Shown piece after piece: positions 16,868 to 26,150 of a stretch of DNA of 64,000 bases; position 1 is the first letter of the stretch, and each line of letters begins with the position of its first letter. The notes beneath the pieces are model-generated. The model ran no database searches and was not told the DNA's origin. It saw only the letters and a program-made list of their open reading frames with translations. The translations under genes and the position numbers were made by a program. The stretch lies in NCBI RefSeq assembly GCF_015244675.1, contig NZ_JABCQO010000002.1, positions 1 through 64,000 of the forward strand, read 5' to 3'. This stretch comes from Gluconobacter cerevisiae (GTDB lineage: Bacteria > Pseudomonadota > Alphaproteobacteria > Acetobacterales > Acetobacteraceae).

Positions 16868-17626
16868 TTGAAACACCATCTGCTTGCCACGGCGTCTGCT
16901 GTTGTTGCCGGAATGGCCTTTCTTGTGGGCGGACAGGCTCTGGCGGCTCCGGCCACGTCTTTCACGCCAGCCCAGCGCGCCGAGATCGTCGGCATCATGC
17001 GCGACGCATTGCAGAACGACCCGAGCATTCTGACGGATGCCATCCGTTCGATCCGTGAAAAGGCCGAGGAGCAGAAGCAGGATTCGACGCTTGCTGCCGT
17101 GAAGGCGCATCAGTCCGAGCTTCAGAGCGCTCCTGACTTTGCCATCCGGGGCAATCCGCATGGGAAGATCACGGTTGTGGAATTCTACGATCCGCGCTGT
17201 TCGTACTGCCGGTCCATGATGGGCGAGGTGGATCGTTTCCTGACCCGTCATCCGGATGTGAGGCTTGTCGAAAAGGTCGTGCCGGTTCTTGGGAGCAATA
17301 GCGTTCTGGACACGCGCGCCATTTTCGCGGCCAGTGCGCAGGGCAAGTACGACGTCATGCGCAAGGCGCTGATGGAAGATACCAGCAAGCCGAGCATGGA
17401 ACGGATCGTCGCACTGGCGCAGGCCAATGGTCTGGATGCCAAGAAGCTGACCGCGGATATGAGTTCGCCCCAGACTGTGGCGCTGATTACGACCAATCTG
17501 GATCAAGGTCGCGCAGTCGGTCTGGATGGGACGCCGACTTTCATTTTCGGCACGGCGGCTGTGGCGCCTGGAGCGCTTGAGGCAGATCAGATGGATGCTT
17601 TTCTGGAACGTGCCCGCAAAGCCTGA
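16868..17626 (+). CDS. periplasmic DsbA-family thiol oxidoreductase
   Basis: A thioredoxin-fold protein with active site CSYC in the segment FYDPRCSYCRSMMGEV and the cis-proline loop GTPTFIFG near the C-terminus. This is the DsbA/Com1-like group, which introduces or rearranges disulfides in exported proteins. I chose TTG 16868 because CCGGAG lies 7 nt upstream and the result begins with a textbook signal peptide (KHHLLATASAVV up to ALAAP). An ATG at 16814 in the same frame adds 18 residues that spoil the signal. An N-terminal helical region (residues 30-85) may mediate oligomerisation, as in ScsC-like proteins. The mature protein has 252 minus about 27 residues. Confidence 0.85.
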   Translation: MKHHLLATASAVVAGMAFLVGGQALAAPATSFTPAQRAEIVGIMRDALQNDPSILTDAIRSIREKAEEQKQDSTLAAVKAHQSELQSAPDFAIRGNPHGKITVVEFYDPRCSYCRSMMGEVDRFLTRHPDVRLVEKVVPVLGSNSVLDTRAIFAASAQGKYDVMRKALMEDTSKPSMERIVALAQANGLDAKKLTADMSSPQTVALITTNLDQGRAVGLDGTPTFIFGTAAVAPGALEADQMDAFLERARKA

Positions 17627-17854
17627 TGGTGCGGGCGTTAGAAACCCTTCTAAAAGGTTAAAAACGGCTGGTGCCGTCGGGGTTCGCGGAGGGAGACTTC
17701 GTGAACGTTAAAGGAACTCGCGCAGAACCGGTTTTCCGGGGGTTGGCACGCGCGTGTTTGCCGTTATGGTTTTCCGGTTTTCGTGAAACGGCGTTCTCCT
17801 GATCCTAGAGAAGTCGTTTCGGACTTTTGACGTGCTCCACTGGTATGACGGTGT

Positions 17855-20440
17855 ATGACAGACGACAGACAGTCCGGCGCGGGGAGCAGCGTCGGCGGGG
17901 AACGGGGATCCGGGGCATCTGGCACGTCTGAGTGTCAGGATGGAGCCTGTGCTGAAGAACCTGACCGGCAGGGTTCCGGAGCAGCGCGCCTGAAAGGGTG
18001 GTTCCGACGATCGCTGTTCGTGCGATGGGCTGTCTTTCGTATTTTCAATCGCATCCGCGCCTCCGGTTTGAGGAAAGACCTGTTTTTTCAGGCGACGCAG
18101 GTTCCGGCGTATTTTCAGACGGCGTTCAACCGGGGCCAGTTGCGGACGATGAGATTGCTGCTTCCGCATCATCTTCTGGCGCAGGCCATCAGTGCCCCTG
18201 TGGTGGCTCTTGGGGTATGGTCATCGAGCCGATGGCTGGCTCTCCTGCTGCTTGCAGGGGTCGAAGGCACTTTGCTGCTCTGGTTTTTCCGGATTCAGCC
18301 AAACATTCGAAACATGAGGAGCTTTGCGGATTACGTGTCGCTCCGCTGGGCGCTCCGGGTGCTGAACGGAACTCTCGGGGCGGTCTGGTTCGCGTTCATC
18401 ATTCTGGTCTTTAGGCTGCATTGTGAGGACATCCACCTTCTGACGCTCGGTGTGTGTTTTGGGTTCATGGCGCCACTTCTGCTCTGTGCTCCGGTGAGTG
18501 GAGCGGTCGATGTCATGGTCGTGCCGGTCATTGCGGGAGCTTACGGTGCATTGTTGGAGGGCTGTTTTGATCGCTCCCTCTTGTTTACGGCCTCGTTTTT
18601 TCTCATGGCCACGGTTTGCGGGCTTTTCGTGTTGGGGATCAGCCGGCTGGTGAGTGTTCTGCTGTGGCGGATGCAGATGGCGCGCCTGAAGCAGCGGGAG
18701 CAGGCGGATATCCTGTCGCTGCTTACGCGACAGTCTGCGGCGCCGACCGGGCGCTGGCTCTGGGAAACGGACGAGGCAGGTGTTCTGCGCAATCCTTCTG
18801 CAGGGCTTTGCCGGGTTCTAGGGCGCGATGAAACGCAGATTGCGGGAAGGACACTGGGAAGTCTTCTGGAAATTCCGGCGTCAGGTATCGATCAGTCGGG
18901 TCCGATCTCTCCGGAACGGCATCTGGCGCATTGCCTGACGCACCGACTGGCGTTTCGGGAATTGATTGTTCGGGCTATGGCCGCGCCGGATGCAAGATGG
19001 TGGATGCTGACGGGAGAGCCGGTCTTCCGCGACGGGGTGTTTCGTGGATATCTGGGGGTCGGTGCGGATGTGACGGCCCTTCAGCGTATCCGGGACCGGC
19101 ATTTTCATCGTGTAAGGCATGATGCCCTGACGGGGTTGCCGAACCGGCTGGCTTGTCAGGAATATCTTCAGAAAAGTCTGCTAGAGGCGATGCGGCTCGC
19201 GCAGACATTCGTGGTGATTCTTATCTCGCTGGACGTTTTCAGTCTGGGAAGGCGACGCGTCATGACGTCGGACGAGGCGGCGGCAGTATTTCAGATGAGC
19301 CTGTCGCGTCTGGATGCCTGTCTTGCCCAGAATGTGCCCAAAGATCTGAACGGTGCGGATGGCTGTTTTGTGGCCCGGTATGGCGCGATGGATCTGGCGG
19401 TTGTGACGGGAATTCCGGTCGAACAGAAGCGTCACTTCATGGAGACTCTGGCTCTGGAGATTCTGTCAGCACTGAGTGGGCCTGTGACCGTGCCTGAAGA
19501 TGTGGTCGAAGACAGGCTCGACGTGGAGCCTGCAATCGGCATGGCGATATCGACGACAGGAGATGGTGAGGTTCTGGTCGAGGCCGTTGAGACGGCGTTG
19601 CGGGATGCAAGGGCCGAACGTGTCGGGCGCTACAGCATTTTTGATCCATGCGAGGAAATGGCAGGAAGCCGCCAGCAGACTCTGTTTCGCGATGTGCGTC
19701 AGGCTTTACGGCAAAAAGCGTTCGCCTTGGTGTATCAGCCGATCGTGAATGCCCAGACCGGGCTGGTGATCGGGTTCGAGGCGCTGTCCCGGTGGAAGGG
19801 GTCGGCACATAAACATCTGTCGATCGAAAAGGTCATCGACACGATTGCCGAGACGGGGAGCGGTCTGGAGTTCGATTTCTGGGTTCTGGAGAGCGCATGT
19901 CGGGTGGCGCGGCGCTGGCCTGCGCCCTTGTGGGTCTCGGTCAACATGACAGCGACGCATTTCTCCCTTCCCGATATCGCGGAGCGTATTTTCCGGGTTC
20001 TGGATCAGGTGGGTCTGGCGCCGCACCGGTTGCAAGTTGAAGTGACGGAGACGCAGGCGCTTGAGGTAGGTCCGCTTGTACATCATGCCTTTCGCGAACT
20101 GGAATTCAGAGGGGTGCGAATTGCGCTGGATGATTTTGGTAAAGGATTTTCGACGCTGATGTATCTGCGGCAGTTTCCGTTTTCCAAAATCAAGCTGGAT
20201 GCGGCCTTTATTCAGGACATGTTGCAGGATGCGCGCAGTGCGGCGGTGGTGCGGAATGTGATTGCGCTGGGGCGGGATCTAGGCGTCGCGGTGACGGCAG
20301 AGGGCGTGTCATCGCCGGAGCATTGCCGCCATTTGCAGGAGCAGGGCTGTACGGAAGTTCAGGGGTTCTATCTGGGGCGCCCGGTTCCGGAGGAAGACGT
20401 GCCGCTCTTCTGGGGGCGGCGGGTGGCGGACCTGTCCTGA
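17855..20440 (+). CDS. membrane c-di-GMP phosphodiesterase (PAS-degenerate GGDEF-EAL)
   Basis: The 861-residue protein has several hydrophobic segments between residues 100 and 270, then a PAS-like domain. A GGDEF domain follows whose signature is lost (RYGAMDLAV near residue 508 instead of GGDEF). A C-terminal EAL domain starts near residue 605. EAL catalytic residues are intact: FEAL, the Asn in SVNMT, the Glu in EVTETQ, the DDFG pair, the Lys in KIKLD, the Glu in TAEG and the Gln in VQGFYLG. It should hydrolyse c-di-GMP to pGpG, with the dead GGDEF perhaps sensing GTP. Its stop is 7 bp from folP, so it likely leads the folate operon. Confidence 0.9.
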   Translation: MTDDRQSGAGSSVGGERGSGASGTSECQDGACAEEPDRQGSGAARLKGWFRRSLFVRWAVFRIFNRIRASGLRKDLFFQATQVPAYFQTAFNRGQLRTMRLLLPHHLLAQAISAPVVALGVWSSSRWLALLLLAGVEGTLLLWFFRIQPNIRNMRSFADYVSLRWALRVLNGTLGAVWFAFIILVFRLHCEDIHLLTLGVCFGFMAPLLLCAPVSGAVDVMVVPVIAGAYGALLEGCFDRSLLFTASFFLMATVCGLFVLGISRLVSVLLWRMQMARLKQREQADILSLLTRQSAAPTGRWLWETDEAGVLRNPSAGLCRVLGRDETQIAGRTLGSLLEIPASGIDQSGPISPERHLAHCLTHRLAFRELIVRAMAAPDARWWMLTGEPVFRDGVFRGYLGVGADVTALQRIRDRHFHRVRHDALTGLPNRLACQEYLQKSLLEAMRLAQTFVVILISLDVFSLGRRRVMTSDEAAAVFQMSLSRLDACLAQNVPKDLNGADGCFVARYGAMDLAVVTGIPVEQKRHFMETLALEILSALSGPVTVPEDVVEDRLDVEPAIGMAISTTGDGEVLVEAVETALRDARAERVGRYSIFDPCEEMAGSRQQTLFRDVRQALRQKAFALVYQPIVNAQTGLVIGFEALSRWKGSAHKHLSIEKVIDTIAETGSGLEFDFWVLESACRVARRWPAPLWVSVNMTATHFSLPDIAERIFRVLDQVGLAPHRLQVEVTETQALEVGPLVHHAFRELEFRGVRIALDDFGKGFSTLMYLRQFPFSKIKLDAAFIQDMLQDARSAAVVRNVIALGRDLGVAVTAEGVSSPEHCRHLQEQGCTEVQGFYLGRPVPEEDVPLFWGRRVADLS

Positions 20441-20447
20441 AAGATAT

Positions 20448-21272
20448 GTGGAGACTGTGGATGGGAACGGCAGCATGAACCGGTTTGGAAACGGGCAGGT
20501 GGCGGTCATGGGGATTGTGAACGTCACGCCGGATTCCTTTTCTGACGGGGGACGTTTTTTTCGGCCTGAAGCAGCTCTGGCCCATGGTCGGACGCTCGTG
20601 GCGGACGGGGCGGACCTGCTGGATGTGGGGGCTGAGTCCACGCGGCCGGGTTTCGTGCCGGTTGCGGCGGAAGAAGAATGGGCGCGTCTTGCACCGGTCG
20701 TGGGGCAGTTGGTCGAGGACGGAGTGGTCGTTTCGGTGGATACGACCAAGGCGTTCGTTGCGAAGCGGGCGCTTGAAGTCGGTGTCGCGGTCATCAACGA
20801 TGTCTGGGGATTGCAGGCGGACCCGGACATGGCCTCGGTGGTGGCGGATTCGGACGCGACGGTGGTTGTGATGCATAACCGTCATGACGTGGACGAGGCG
20901 CTGGATCTGCGCGCGGACTGGCGGCGTTTCTTCGATCGGTCGCTAGAACTGGCGGAAAAGGCCGGGATTATGCGCGACCGGATCGTGCTGGACCCGGGTG
21001 TAGGGTTCGGCAAGACGCAGGCGCAGAATGTGGAGGCCGTGGCGCGACTGGGCGATCTGCGGGCCGAGTATGGGCTGCCGGTTCTGCTAGGGGTGTCGCG
21101 CAAATCCATGTTCGGGCATTTTCTGGGGCGTGTGGCGTCCGAGCGGTTGGCGGGAACGCTGGTGACCCATTTGTATGGGGTGGAGCAGGGCGCTGCGATC
21201 CTGAGGGTGCATGACGTGCGCGAGCATGTGGATGCGTTGAAAATTCGCCAGATTCTGAAGGATGTCCGATGA
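20448..21272 (+). CDS. folP: dihydropteroate synthase
   Basis: The TIM-barrel enzyme joins p-aminobenzoate to hydroxymethyl-dihydropterin pyrophosphate and is the sulfonamide target. Both signatures are present: GIVNVTPDSFSDGG near residue 25 and DVGAESTRPG near residue 60, plus DPGVGFGKT further on. The GTG at 20448 gives 274 residues; ATG 20475 (265 residues) is equally plausible because neither start has a strong Shine-Dalgarno. The stop overlaps the folBK start by 4 nt. Confidence 0.95.
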   Translation: METVDGNGSMNRFGNGQVAVMGIVNVTPDSFSDGGRFFRPEAALAHGRTLVADGADLLDVGAESTRPGFVPVAAEEEWARLAPVVGQLVEDGVVVSVDTTKAFVAKRALEVGVAVINDVWGLQADPDMASVVADSDATVVVMHNRHDVDEALDLRADWRRFFDRSLELAEKAGIMRDRIVLDPGVGFGKTQAQNVEAVARLGDLRAEYGLPVLLGVSRKSMFGHFLGRVASERLAGTLVTHLYGVEQGAAILRVHDVREHVDALKIRQILKDVR

Positions 21273-22168
21273 TTGTGCCTGCCCTGACGTCCGTTTTCGT
21301 GCGGGATCTGTGTCTGTTTGGCTATCATGGTGTGCTGCCCGAAGAGACGCGGATCGGGCAGCGTTTCGTGGTGGATATCGAGATCCGTGCGGACCTGTCG
21401 GATGCGATTGCGGGCGATGATTACGAACAGGCCGTCTGTTACGGGACGCTGTGCGATATCGCGTCGGACATCGTGACTGGAAAGCCGCTTCAGCTGATCG
21501 AGACGGTCGCCGGGCGGATTGCGGAAGCGATCTTGGCGAAGCTGGAGCGTGTGGAGTGGGTTCGGGTTGAAGTCCGCAAACCATCCGCGCCGGTGCCGTA
21601 TGTGGTGTCGGGGACGGCCGTGGTGGTGGAACAGGCCCGGGTTCACGAGGTTGCGCTCTCTCTGGGCAGCAATCTCGGGGAACGTGAGGCTGTTCTGGCG
21701 GCGGCAGTGGATCGGCTGTCGCTTGTGGACGGGCTGGAGATCGTGAAGGTGTCGTCGCTGTATGACAGTGCGCCTTGGGGCGGGGTAGAGCAGCCGACGT
21801 TTGTGAATCTCTGTGTGACCGGACGGACGACTCTGGCGCCTCATGCGCTTCTGCGGGAGTGCAAGGCGATCGAGACGGAGCTGGGACGTGTGCCGGGCGT
21901 GCGCTGGGGCGCGCGGGCCGTGGATATTGATGTTCTTTATTATGGCGCGCGGGATGTTCGGGACCGGGTTCTGAGGCTGCCGCATGCCTGTCTGTTCGAG
22001 CGGGCTTTCGTGCTGGAACCGCTGGCGGAAATTGATCCAGATCATGTCATTAGTGGACGTCGCGTGCGGGACGCGCTAGCAGTCCTGCCGCGGAGCCCGG
22101 GGGATGTGACCCGGCGCGTCCCTGATGGCACGGGCCGTTGGGGCATAGAGGAGCCTGAACCCGCATGA
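21269..22168 (+). CDS. folBK: bifunctional dihydroneopterin aldolase / HPPK fusion
   Basis: Residues 1-118 are a FolB domain ([11 protein letters not shown] start, then YGTLCD and the catalytic-region [14 protein letters not shown]). Residues 125-290 are a FolK pyrophosphokinase ([60 protein letters not shown]). One polypeptide therefore carries two consecutive steps: dihydroneopterin to 6-hydroxymethyl-dihydropterin, then its pyrophosphorylation, feeding FolP encoded just upstream. Both domains look complete. It overlaps folP and folE by 4 nt each. Confidence 0.93.
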   Translation: MIVPALTSVFVRDLCLFGYHGVLPEETRIGQRFVVDIEIRADLSDAIAGDDYEQAVCYGTLCDIASDIVTGKPLQLIETVAGRIAEAILAKLERVEWVRVEVRKPSAPVPYVVSGTAVVVEQARVHEVALSLGSNLGEREAVLAAAVDRLSLVDGLEIVKVSSLYDSAPWGGVEQPTFVNLCVTGRTTLAPHALLRECKAIETELGRVPGVRWGARAVDIDVLYYGARDVRDRVLRLPHACLFERAFVLEPLAEIDPDHVISGRRVRDALAVLPRSPGDVTRRVPDGTGRWGIEEPEPA

Positions 22169-22839
22169 CCAACCTGAACGCCACGACCGTAGCCACTGCA
22201 TCGGCCTATCAGTCGGACAATCAGGAGAGCCTCTCGTCCGAGGAGCGTCGTCCGATGGGAGCGTTGCCGCTGCCTGCGGATGCGGAAGTGCGGATTGCGG
22301 GGGCTGTGCGGGAAATTCTTGAGGCGCTGGGTGAAAACCCGGATCGCGAGGGGCTGCTGGATACGCCGCAGCGCGTGGCGAAGATGTATCTGGAAGTGTT
22401 CAGTGGCCTGCATCAGGACCCGCGGGATCATCTGAAGACGCAGTTCTCGGCGGACCGGCATCATGGTGCGGTGATCGTCAAGGATATCCGCTTCCATTCG
22501 ATGTGCGAGCATCATCTGCTGCCAGTTTATGGCAAGGCGCATGTGGCTTACCTCCCGGCAGGTGGGCGTCTGACGGGACTGAGCAAGATTGCGCGGCTGG
22601 TGGAAGGCTTTGCGCGTCGGCCGCAGCTTCAGGAGCGGCTGACGGACCAGATCGCGCAGGGCATGGAAGATGTTCTGGCACCGGAAGCCGTTCTGGTCGT
22701 GATTGAAGCCGAGCATATGTGCATGAGCATGCGCGGCGTGCGCTCGCCCGGTTCCACGACCGTGACGTCCATCGCACGAGGAAGCTGGCAGCATGACAAT
22801 GCGGCCCGGATGGAGATTATGTCGCTTCTGCGCGGGTAA
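22165..22839 (+). CDS. folE: GTP cyclohydrolase I
   Basis: The 224-residue type I enzyme converts GTP to 7,8-dihydroneopterin triphosphate, the entry point of folate synthesis and also the precursor for queuosine. Zinc ligands appear as the Cys and His of MCEHHLLP and the Cys of [24 protein letters not shown] is the family signature. The first 45 residues are a low-complexity extension. It is the last gene of the fol operon, and que genes lie 5 kb downstream. Confidence 0.97.
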   Translation: MTNLNATTVATASAYQSDNQESLSSEERRPMGALPLPADAEVRIAGAVREILEALGENPDREGLLDTPQRVAKMYLEVFSGLHQDPRDHLKTQFSADRHHGAVIVKDIRFHSMCEHHLLPVYGKAHVAYLPAGGRLTGLSKIARLVEGFARRPQLQERLTDQIAQGMEDVLAPEAVLVVIEAEHMCMSMRGVRSPGSTTVTSIARGSWQHDNAARMEIMSLLRG

Positions 22840-22957
22840 TCCGCGCCGGGCGTTCCGGGGTAATCTGAAAAACGGATGATTCTTCAGGGCTTTTGAAGCC
22901 CGCGTTTCTGCGCGTGGATGGCTTGCGAATCAAAACGCGGATTTATATGGTCTGCGT

Positions 22958-23500
22958 ATGGCACTTTATGGCGCAAGCACCGAATACGTCCTGCACAGTC
23001 TGTTGTGGCTCGTGGAGCATCCCGAACCGGTCAGCAGTCTGGATCTGGCGGAACTTCAGGACATTCCGGCGGCATTTATGGCCAAACAGCTTCCGAAGCT
23101 GGAGAAGGCCGGGATTCTTGCAGCTTCCGAAGGGCTGAGGGGCGGCTACAGGTTGGCCCGCCATCCGGCGCAGATCAGCGTGCTGGATGTCGTGGACGCG
23201 GCGGAAGGCCGGAAGAGCCTTTTTAACTGTCAGGAAATTCGCGGGCGTTGCGTCCTGTTCGACGACACGCCGCCGCAATGGGCCACGAAGGGCGTGTGCA
23301 GCATTCATGCGGCCATGCTGCGGGCTGAGCAGACCATGCGCGAGGAACTGGCGCGGACGTCTCTGGCTGATCTTGCAGGCTCCATGCGGGACAAGGCGCC
23401 TTCTGCGTTTCTGGGAGAAGCGCAGGGATGGCTTGAGAACCGGGCCCAGACACGCCGGACCAGTAAAGTCAGGCAGCGGCGGACAGCGGATACGGACTAA
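22958..23500 (+). CDS. Rrf2-family transcriptional regulator, probable Fe-S sensor
   Basis: The 180-residue protein starts with the Rrf2 winged helix (SLDLAELQDIPAAFMAKQLPKLEKAGIL, then GLRGGYRLAR). Three cysteines follow in the pattern C-x7-C-x17-C around residues 90-117, the usual site for a [2Fe-2S] or [4Fe-4S] cluster as in NsrR and RsrR types. It may sense nitric oxide, redox or iron. The C-terminal tail is basic. It is followed within 30 bp by the cupin gene and may regulate that cupin-SDR group. Confidence 0.85.
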   Translation: MALYGASTEYVLHSLLWLVEHPEPVSSLDLAELQDIPAAFMAKQLPKLEKAGILAASEGLRGGYRLARHPAQISVLDVVDAAEGRKSLFNCQEIRGRCVLFDDTPPQWATKGVCSIHAAMLRAEQTMREELARTSLADLAGSMRDKAPSAFLGEAQGWLENRAQTRRTSKVRQRRTADTD

Positions 23501-23530
23501 TTTTTTTCACATCCAACATCAGGATACAGA

Positions 23531-23923
23531 ATGATGCGTCGTTTTATTGCGCTTGGCGCCTTGGCTTTGTGCGGCTGCACGTCGTCCCTTCATGCCGCGA
23601 CGAAGGTCACGCCGCTTTTGGCCCATGATCTGCCGGGCATACCGGGAAAAGAAGGGGCCATGCTGACCGTCGATTACCCGCCCGGCGGGTCGGACCCGAT
23701 CCATCGGCATGGGGCTTCGGTGTTCGTTTATGTGTTGCAGGGCAGTGTCGTCATGCAGGTTCGGGGCGGGAAGGTTGTAACCCTGCATCCGGGGCAGACG
23801 TTCTTTGAAGGGCCGGATGATGTGCATCTCGTCGGACGCAATGCCAGCCAGACCGAGCCAGCCAGGTTCCTTGCGTTTTTCGTCAAGGACAAGGCTGCGC
23901 CGTTCGTCTTGCCCGCGAAGTGA
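23531..23923 (+). CDS. secreted cupin-domain protein
   Basis: A signal sequence is followed by CGC, which could act as a lipobox, or the protein is cleaved after SLHAA. The remaining ~105 residues form one cupin barrel. Metal-binding motif 1 appears as HRHGASVFVYVLQG (two His and, atypically, no Glu at the usual place), and motif 2 is represented by the segment after HPGQTFFEGPDDVH. This is a small periplasmic cupin of unknown substrate. It is co-directional with the downstream SDR, 19 bp away. Confidence 0.8.
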   Translation: MMRRFIALGALALCGCTSSLHAATKVTPLLAHDLPGIPGKEGAMLTVDYPPGGSDPIHRHGASVFVYVLQGSVVMQVRGGKVVTLHPGQTFFEGPDDVHLVGRNASQTEPARFLAFFVKDKAAPFVLPAK

Positions 23924-23942
23924 CGTCTGAAGGAGCCGAACC

Positions 23943-24851
23943 ATGAAAATTCTGCTGGCTGGGGCAAGCGGTGCTGTGGGGCGCCCTCTGATCGCGCGTC
24001 TGGTGAAAGCGGGACATGAGGTCTGGGGCATGGTGCGTCGGGCTGAAAATGCTCCTGTTCTTCAGGAGCTTGGCGCACGGCCGGTGGTGGGGAATGCGTT
24101 GGATCGGGCGGAGATGTTCGCTCTTTTGGATCGGGTACGGCCGGATGTAGTGATCGATCAGTTGACGTCCCTGCCGTCCAGCCCGTTCGATCTGGCGCAG
24201 AGACTGCCTGCGGATCGGGTGCTGCGTCTGGCGGGCGGGGGCAATCTTCATGATGCTGCACGGTCTGCGGGGGTACAGCGTTATGTGCAGCAGTCCTGCG
24301 GGTTTTACCTGAATGGGGGCGGAGCACTTGCGACCGAAGAGTCACCGTTGAGGACAGATGCTCCTGGGGGGATCGGGGAGAGTGCGCGGATGTATGAGAC
24401 GCTGGAAAAGCGCGTTCTGGGCGATGATGTCATGGAGGGTGTGGCGCTCAGATACGGGTTTTTCTACGGTCCGCGCACCTGGTACTGGCCTGATGGTGCG
24501 TTCAGCCTGCATGTCCGCAAGGGTGAGGTACCCGTGATTGGAGCAGGACGGGGTACGTTTTCATTCATTCATGTGGAGGATGCGGCACAGGCGACAGTTG
24601 CGGCGCTGGAAGCACCTTCAGGGGTCTATAACGTGGTCGATGACCAGCCGACGACGCTTGGCCGATGGTTGCCGGCCTATGCGGAGTGGGTTGGGGCAGA
24701 TGCTCCGGCGCATGTGGATGAGGACGAGGCTGTCAGGCGGGGTGGAGAGGAGAGCGTCTATTACCAGAACAGCCTGAGCGGGGCCTGTAATCGCAAAGCG
24801 AGAGCGGTTCTCGGCCTTGAATTTGGCAGGATACCATGGCTTGGCGTTTGA
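23943..24851 (+). CDS. NAD(P)-dependent epimerase/reductase (atypical SDR)
   Basis: The 302-residue protein opens with the Rossmann loop GASGAVG and shows an extended/atypical SDR layout. The catalytic Tyr is not in a clear YxxxK; the nearest candidate is Y-E-T-L-E-K around residues 151-156. A substrate-side segment RYGFFYGPRTWYW and FSFIHVEDAAQA follow. AGGAG-type Shine-Dalgarno lies upstream (GAAGGAGCC). The substrate is unknown; nucleotide-sugar or polyketide-like ketone reduction are both possible. Confidence 0.8.
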   Translation: MKILLAGASGAVGRPLIARLVKAGHEVWGMVRRAENAPVLQELGARPVVGNALDRAEMFALLDRVRPDVVIDQLTSLPSSPFDLAQRLPADRVLRLAGGGNLHDAARSAGVQRYVQQSCGFYLNGGGALATEESPLRTDAPGGIGESARMYETLEKRVLGDDVMEGVALRYGFFYGPRTWYWPDGAFSLHVRKGEVPVIGAGRGTFSFIHVEDAAQATVAALEAPSGVYNVVDDQPTTLGRWLPAYAEWVGADAPAHVDEDEAVRRGGEESVYYQNSLSGACNRKARAVLGLEFGRIPWLGV

Positions 24852-25003
24852 TGACCTAAGGCATCGATGGGATAAAAATCCGGTTATGTAACGTCATTTA
24901 ATAATGAAAAATTATTACGTGTCACAAATCTTAAACTTATAATAAATTGATGAGATCTGGTTTATGGATTAGTGGAAATTCCCAAAATAGTTTGTGGAAT
25001 ACC
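24852..25003. other. AT-rich intergenic region with a 7-bp hairpin
   Basis: The gap before the desaturase is far more AT-rich than its surroundings. TAATAAT (24899-24905) and ATTATTA (24911-24917) form a perfect stem around GAAAA. It could be the terminator of the SDR group, a promoter element or a site for a nucleoid protein. The AT-rich frame in front of the desaturase may be untranslated. Confidence 0.5.
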
Positions 25004-26035
25004 ATGGTAATTTTTGTGGAAGACCAGTTGAAGGGTTTGATATATCCGGATGAAACCGCAAAGTCGGTTCGGAAATATCAGGGCTCCCATTTCTGGACCA
25101 GTCTGTTTCAGGTCGTTTCCACCGTCAGTCTGCTTCTTTTCTGTTACGTTCTGATTTATGTAGGGCTAATGCGGGGATGGTGGTGGTCGCTGGTGCTCAC
25201 GCCGCTTGCGTCCGGTCTGTCGATCCGGACGTTTGTTCTTCAGCATGACTGTGGGCATGGTTCCCTGTTCCGCAACCGCTGGGCCAACGACGTCACGGGC
25301 TGGCTATGTTCGTTGCTGACCTTGACACCCTATGATCACTGGAAGAAGCATCACGCGCTTCATCACGGGTCCTGGAACAACATGGACACGCGCGGGCGGC
25401 TGTCTGACCTGTATTCGGACTGTATGACTGTTGCTGAATACCGGAAAATGACGCGCCTGAAGAAATTTCTTTACCGCATGAGCAAAAATCCGGTTCTGAC
25501 AGTCTTTCTGATGCCGCCGGTCATCTTCTTTATTGTCTATCGATTTGCTTTCGATACGCCGCGACACTGGATCCGCGAGCGGGCGGGCGTTTATGGCACG
25601 AATCTCTGCCTGCTGGCGGGAGGGTTTGCCCTGTCGTGGCTGGTCGGGGTGAAACTCGTGATGCTTGTCAGCTTCATGGTGATCTATCCGGCCGCGGTGA
25701 CCGGCGTGTGGCTCTTTCTTGTGCAGCACAAGTTCGAAGGTGTGCAGTGGGCCGAACACCCACAATGGAACAGCTATGATGCGGCGGTGACGGGGTGCTC
25801 TTTCCTACGTTTTTCTCGGATCATGCGATGGTTTACCGGCGATATCGGAACGCATCATATCCACCATATGGCACCAGGTATCCCGAACTACCGGTTGCTG
25901 GCGTGCCACGATGCTCATCCTGTCTTTCAGGGTGTGAAAATTCTAAACTGGCGTGACGGTGTTCGTGAAGCGCGGCTGAATGTGTTGTGGGACGAGGACA
26001 TGCAGGCCATGGTTGATCTGCGTTCGGTGACATAA
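25004..26035 (+). CDS. membrane fatty acid desaturase
   Basis: This 343-residue integral-membrane diiron desaturase carries the three histidine boxes HDCGHG (~residue 82), HHALHHG (~residue 117) and HHIHHM (~residue 285), with four hydrophobic segments between them. It introduces double bonds into acyl lipids using O2. The spacing resembles delta-12/omega-6-type enzymes. The frame is open back to 24947 (TTG, then ATG 24950), but ATG 25004 removes an AT-rich, low-sense extension. No electron donor gene is adjacent. Confidence 0.85.
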   Translation: MVIFVEDQLKGLIYPDETAKSVRKYQGSHFWTSLFQVVSTVSLLLFCYVLIYVGLMRGWWWSLVLTPLASGLSIRTFVLQHDCGHGSLFRNRWANDVTGWLCSLLTLTPYDHWKKHHALHHGSWNNMDTRGRLSDLYSDCMTVAEYRKMTRLKKFLYRMSKNPVLTVFLMPPVIFFIVYRFAFDTPRHWIRERAGVYGTNLCLLAGGFALSWLVGVKLVMLVSFMVIYPAAVTGVWLFLVQHKFEGVQWAEHPQWNSYDAAVTGCSFLRFSRIMRWFTGDIGTHHIHHMAPGIPNYRLLACHDAHPVFQGVKILNWRDGVREARLNVLWDEDMQAMVDLRSVT

Positions 26036-26150
26036 GGAGCGCTTCATGCCGCCCTTTCCCAATCTGAGGCGTTTGCGCTTGTTGTAGTCGTGGCTCCCTG
26101 TGTTTTTGCCTCGGCTTTTCCCGCAGGCATCAGCATGAAGGAATGAGCCC

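Noticed and set aside
20882-22045. A 387-codon minus-strand frame opposite folP and folBK.
   Set aside because: Shadow of two well-supported genes; Arg/His/Pro-rich and without motifs.
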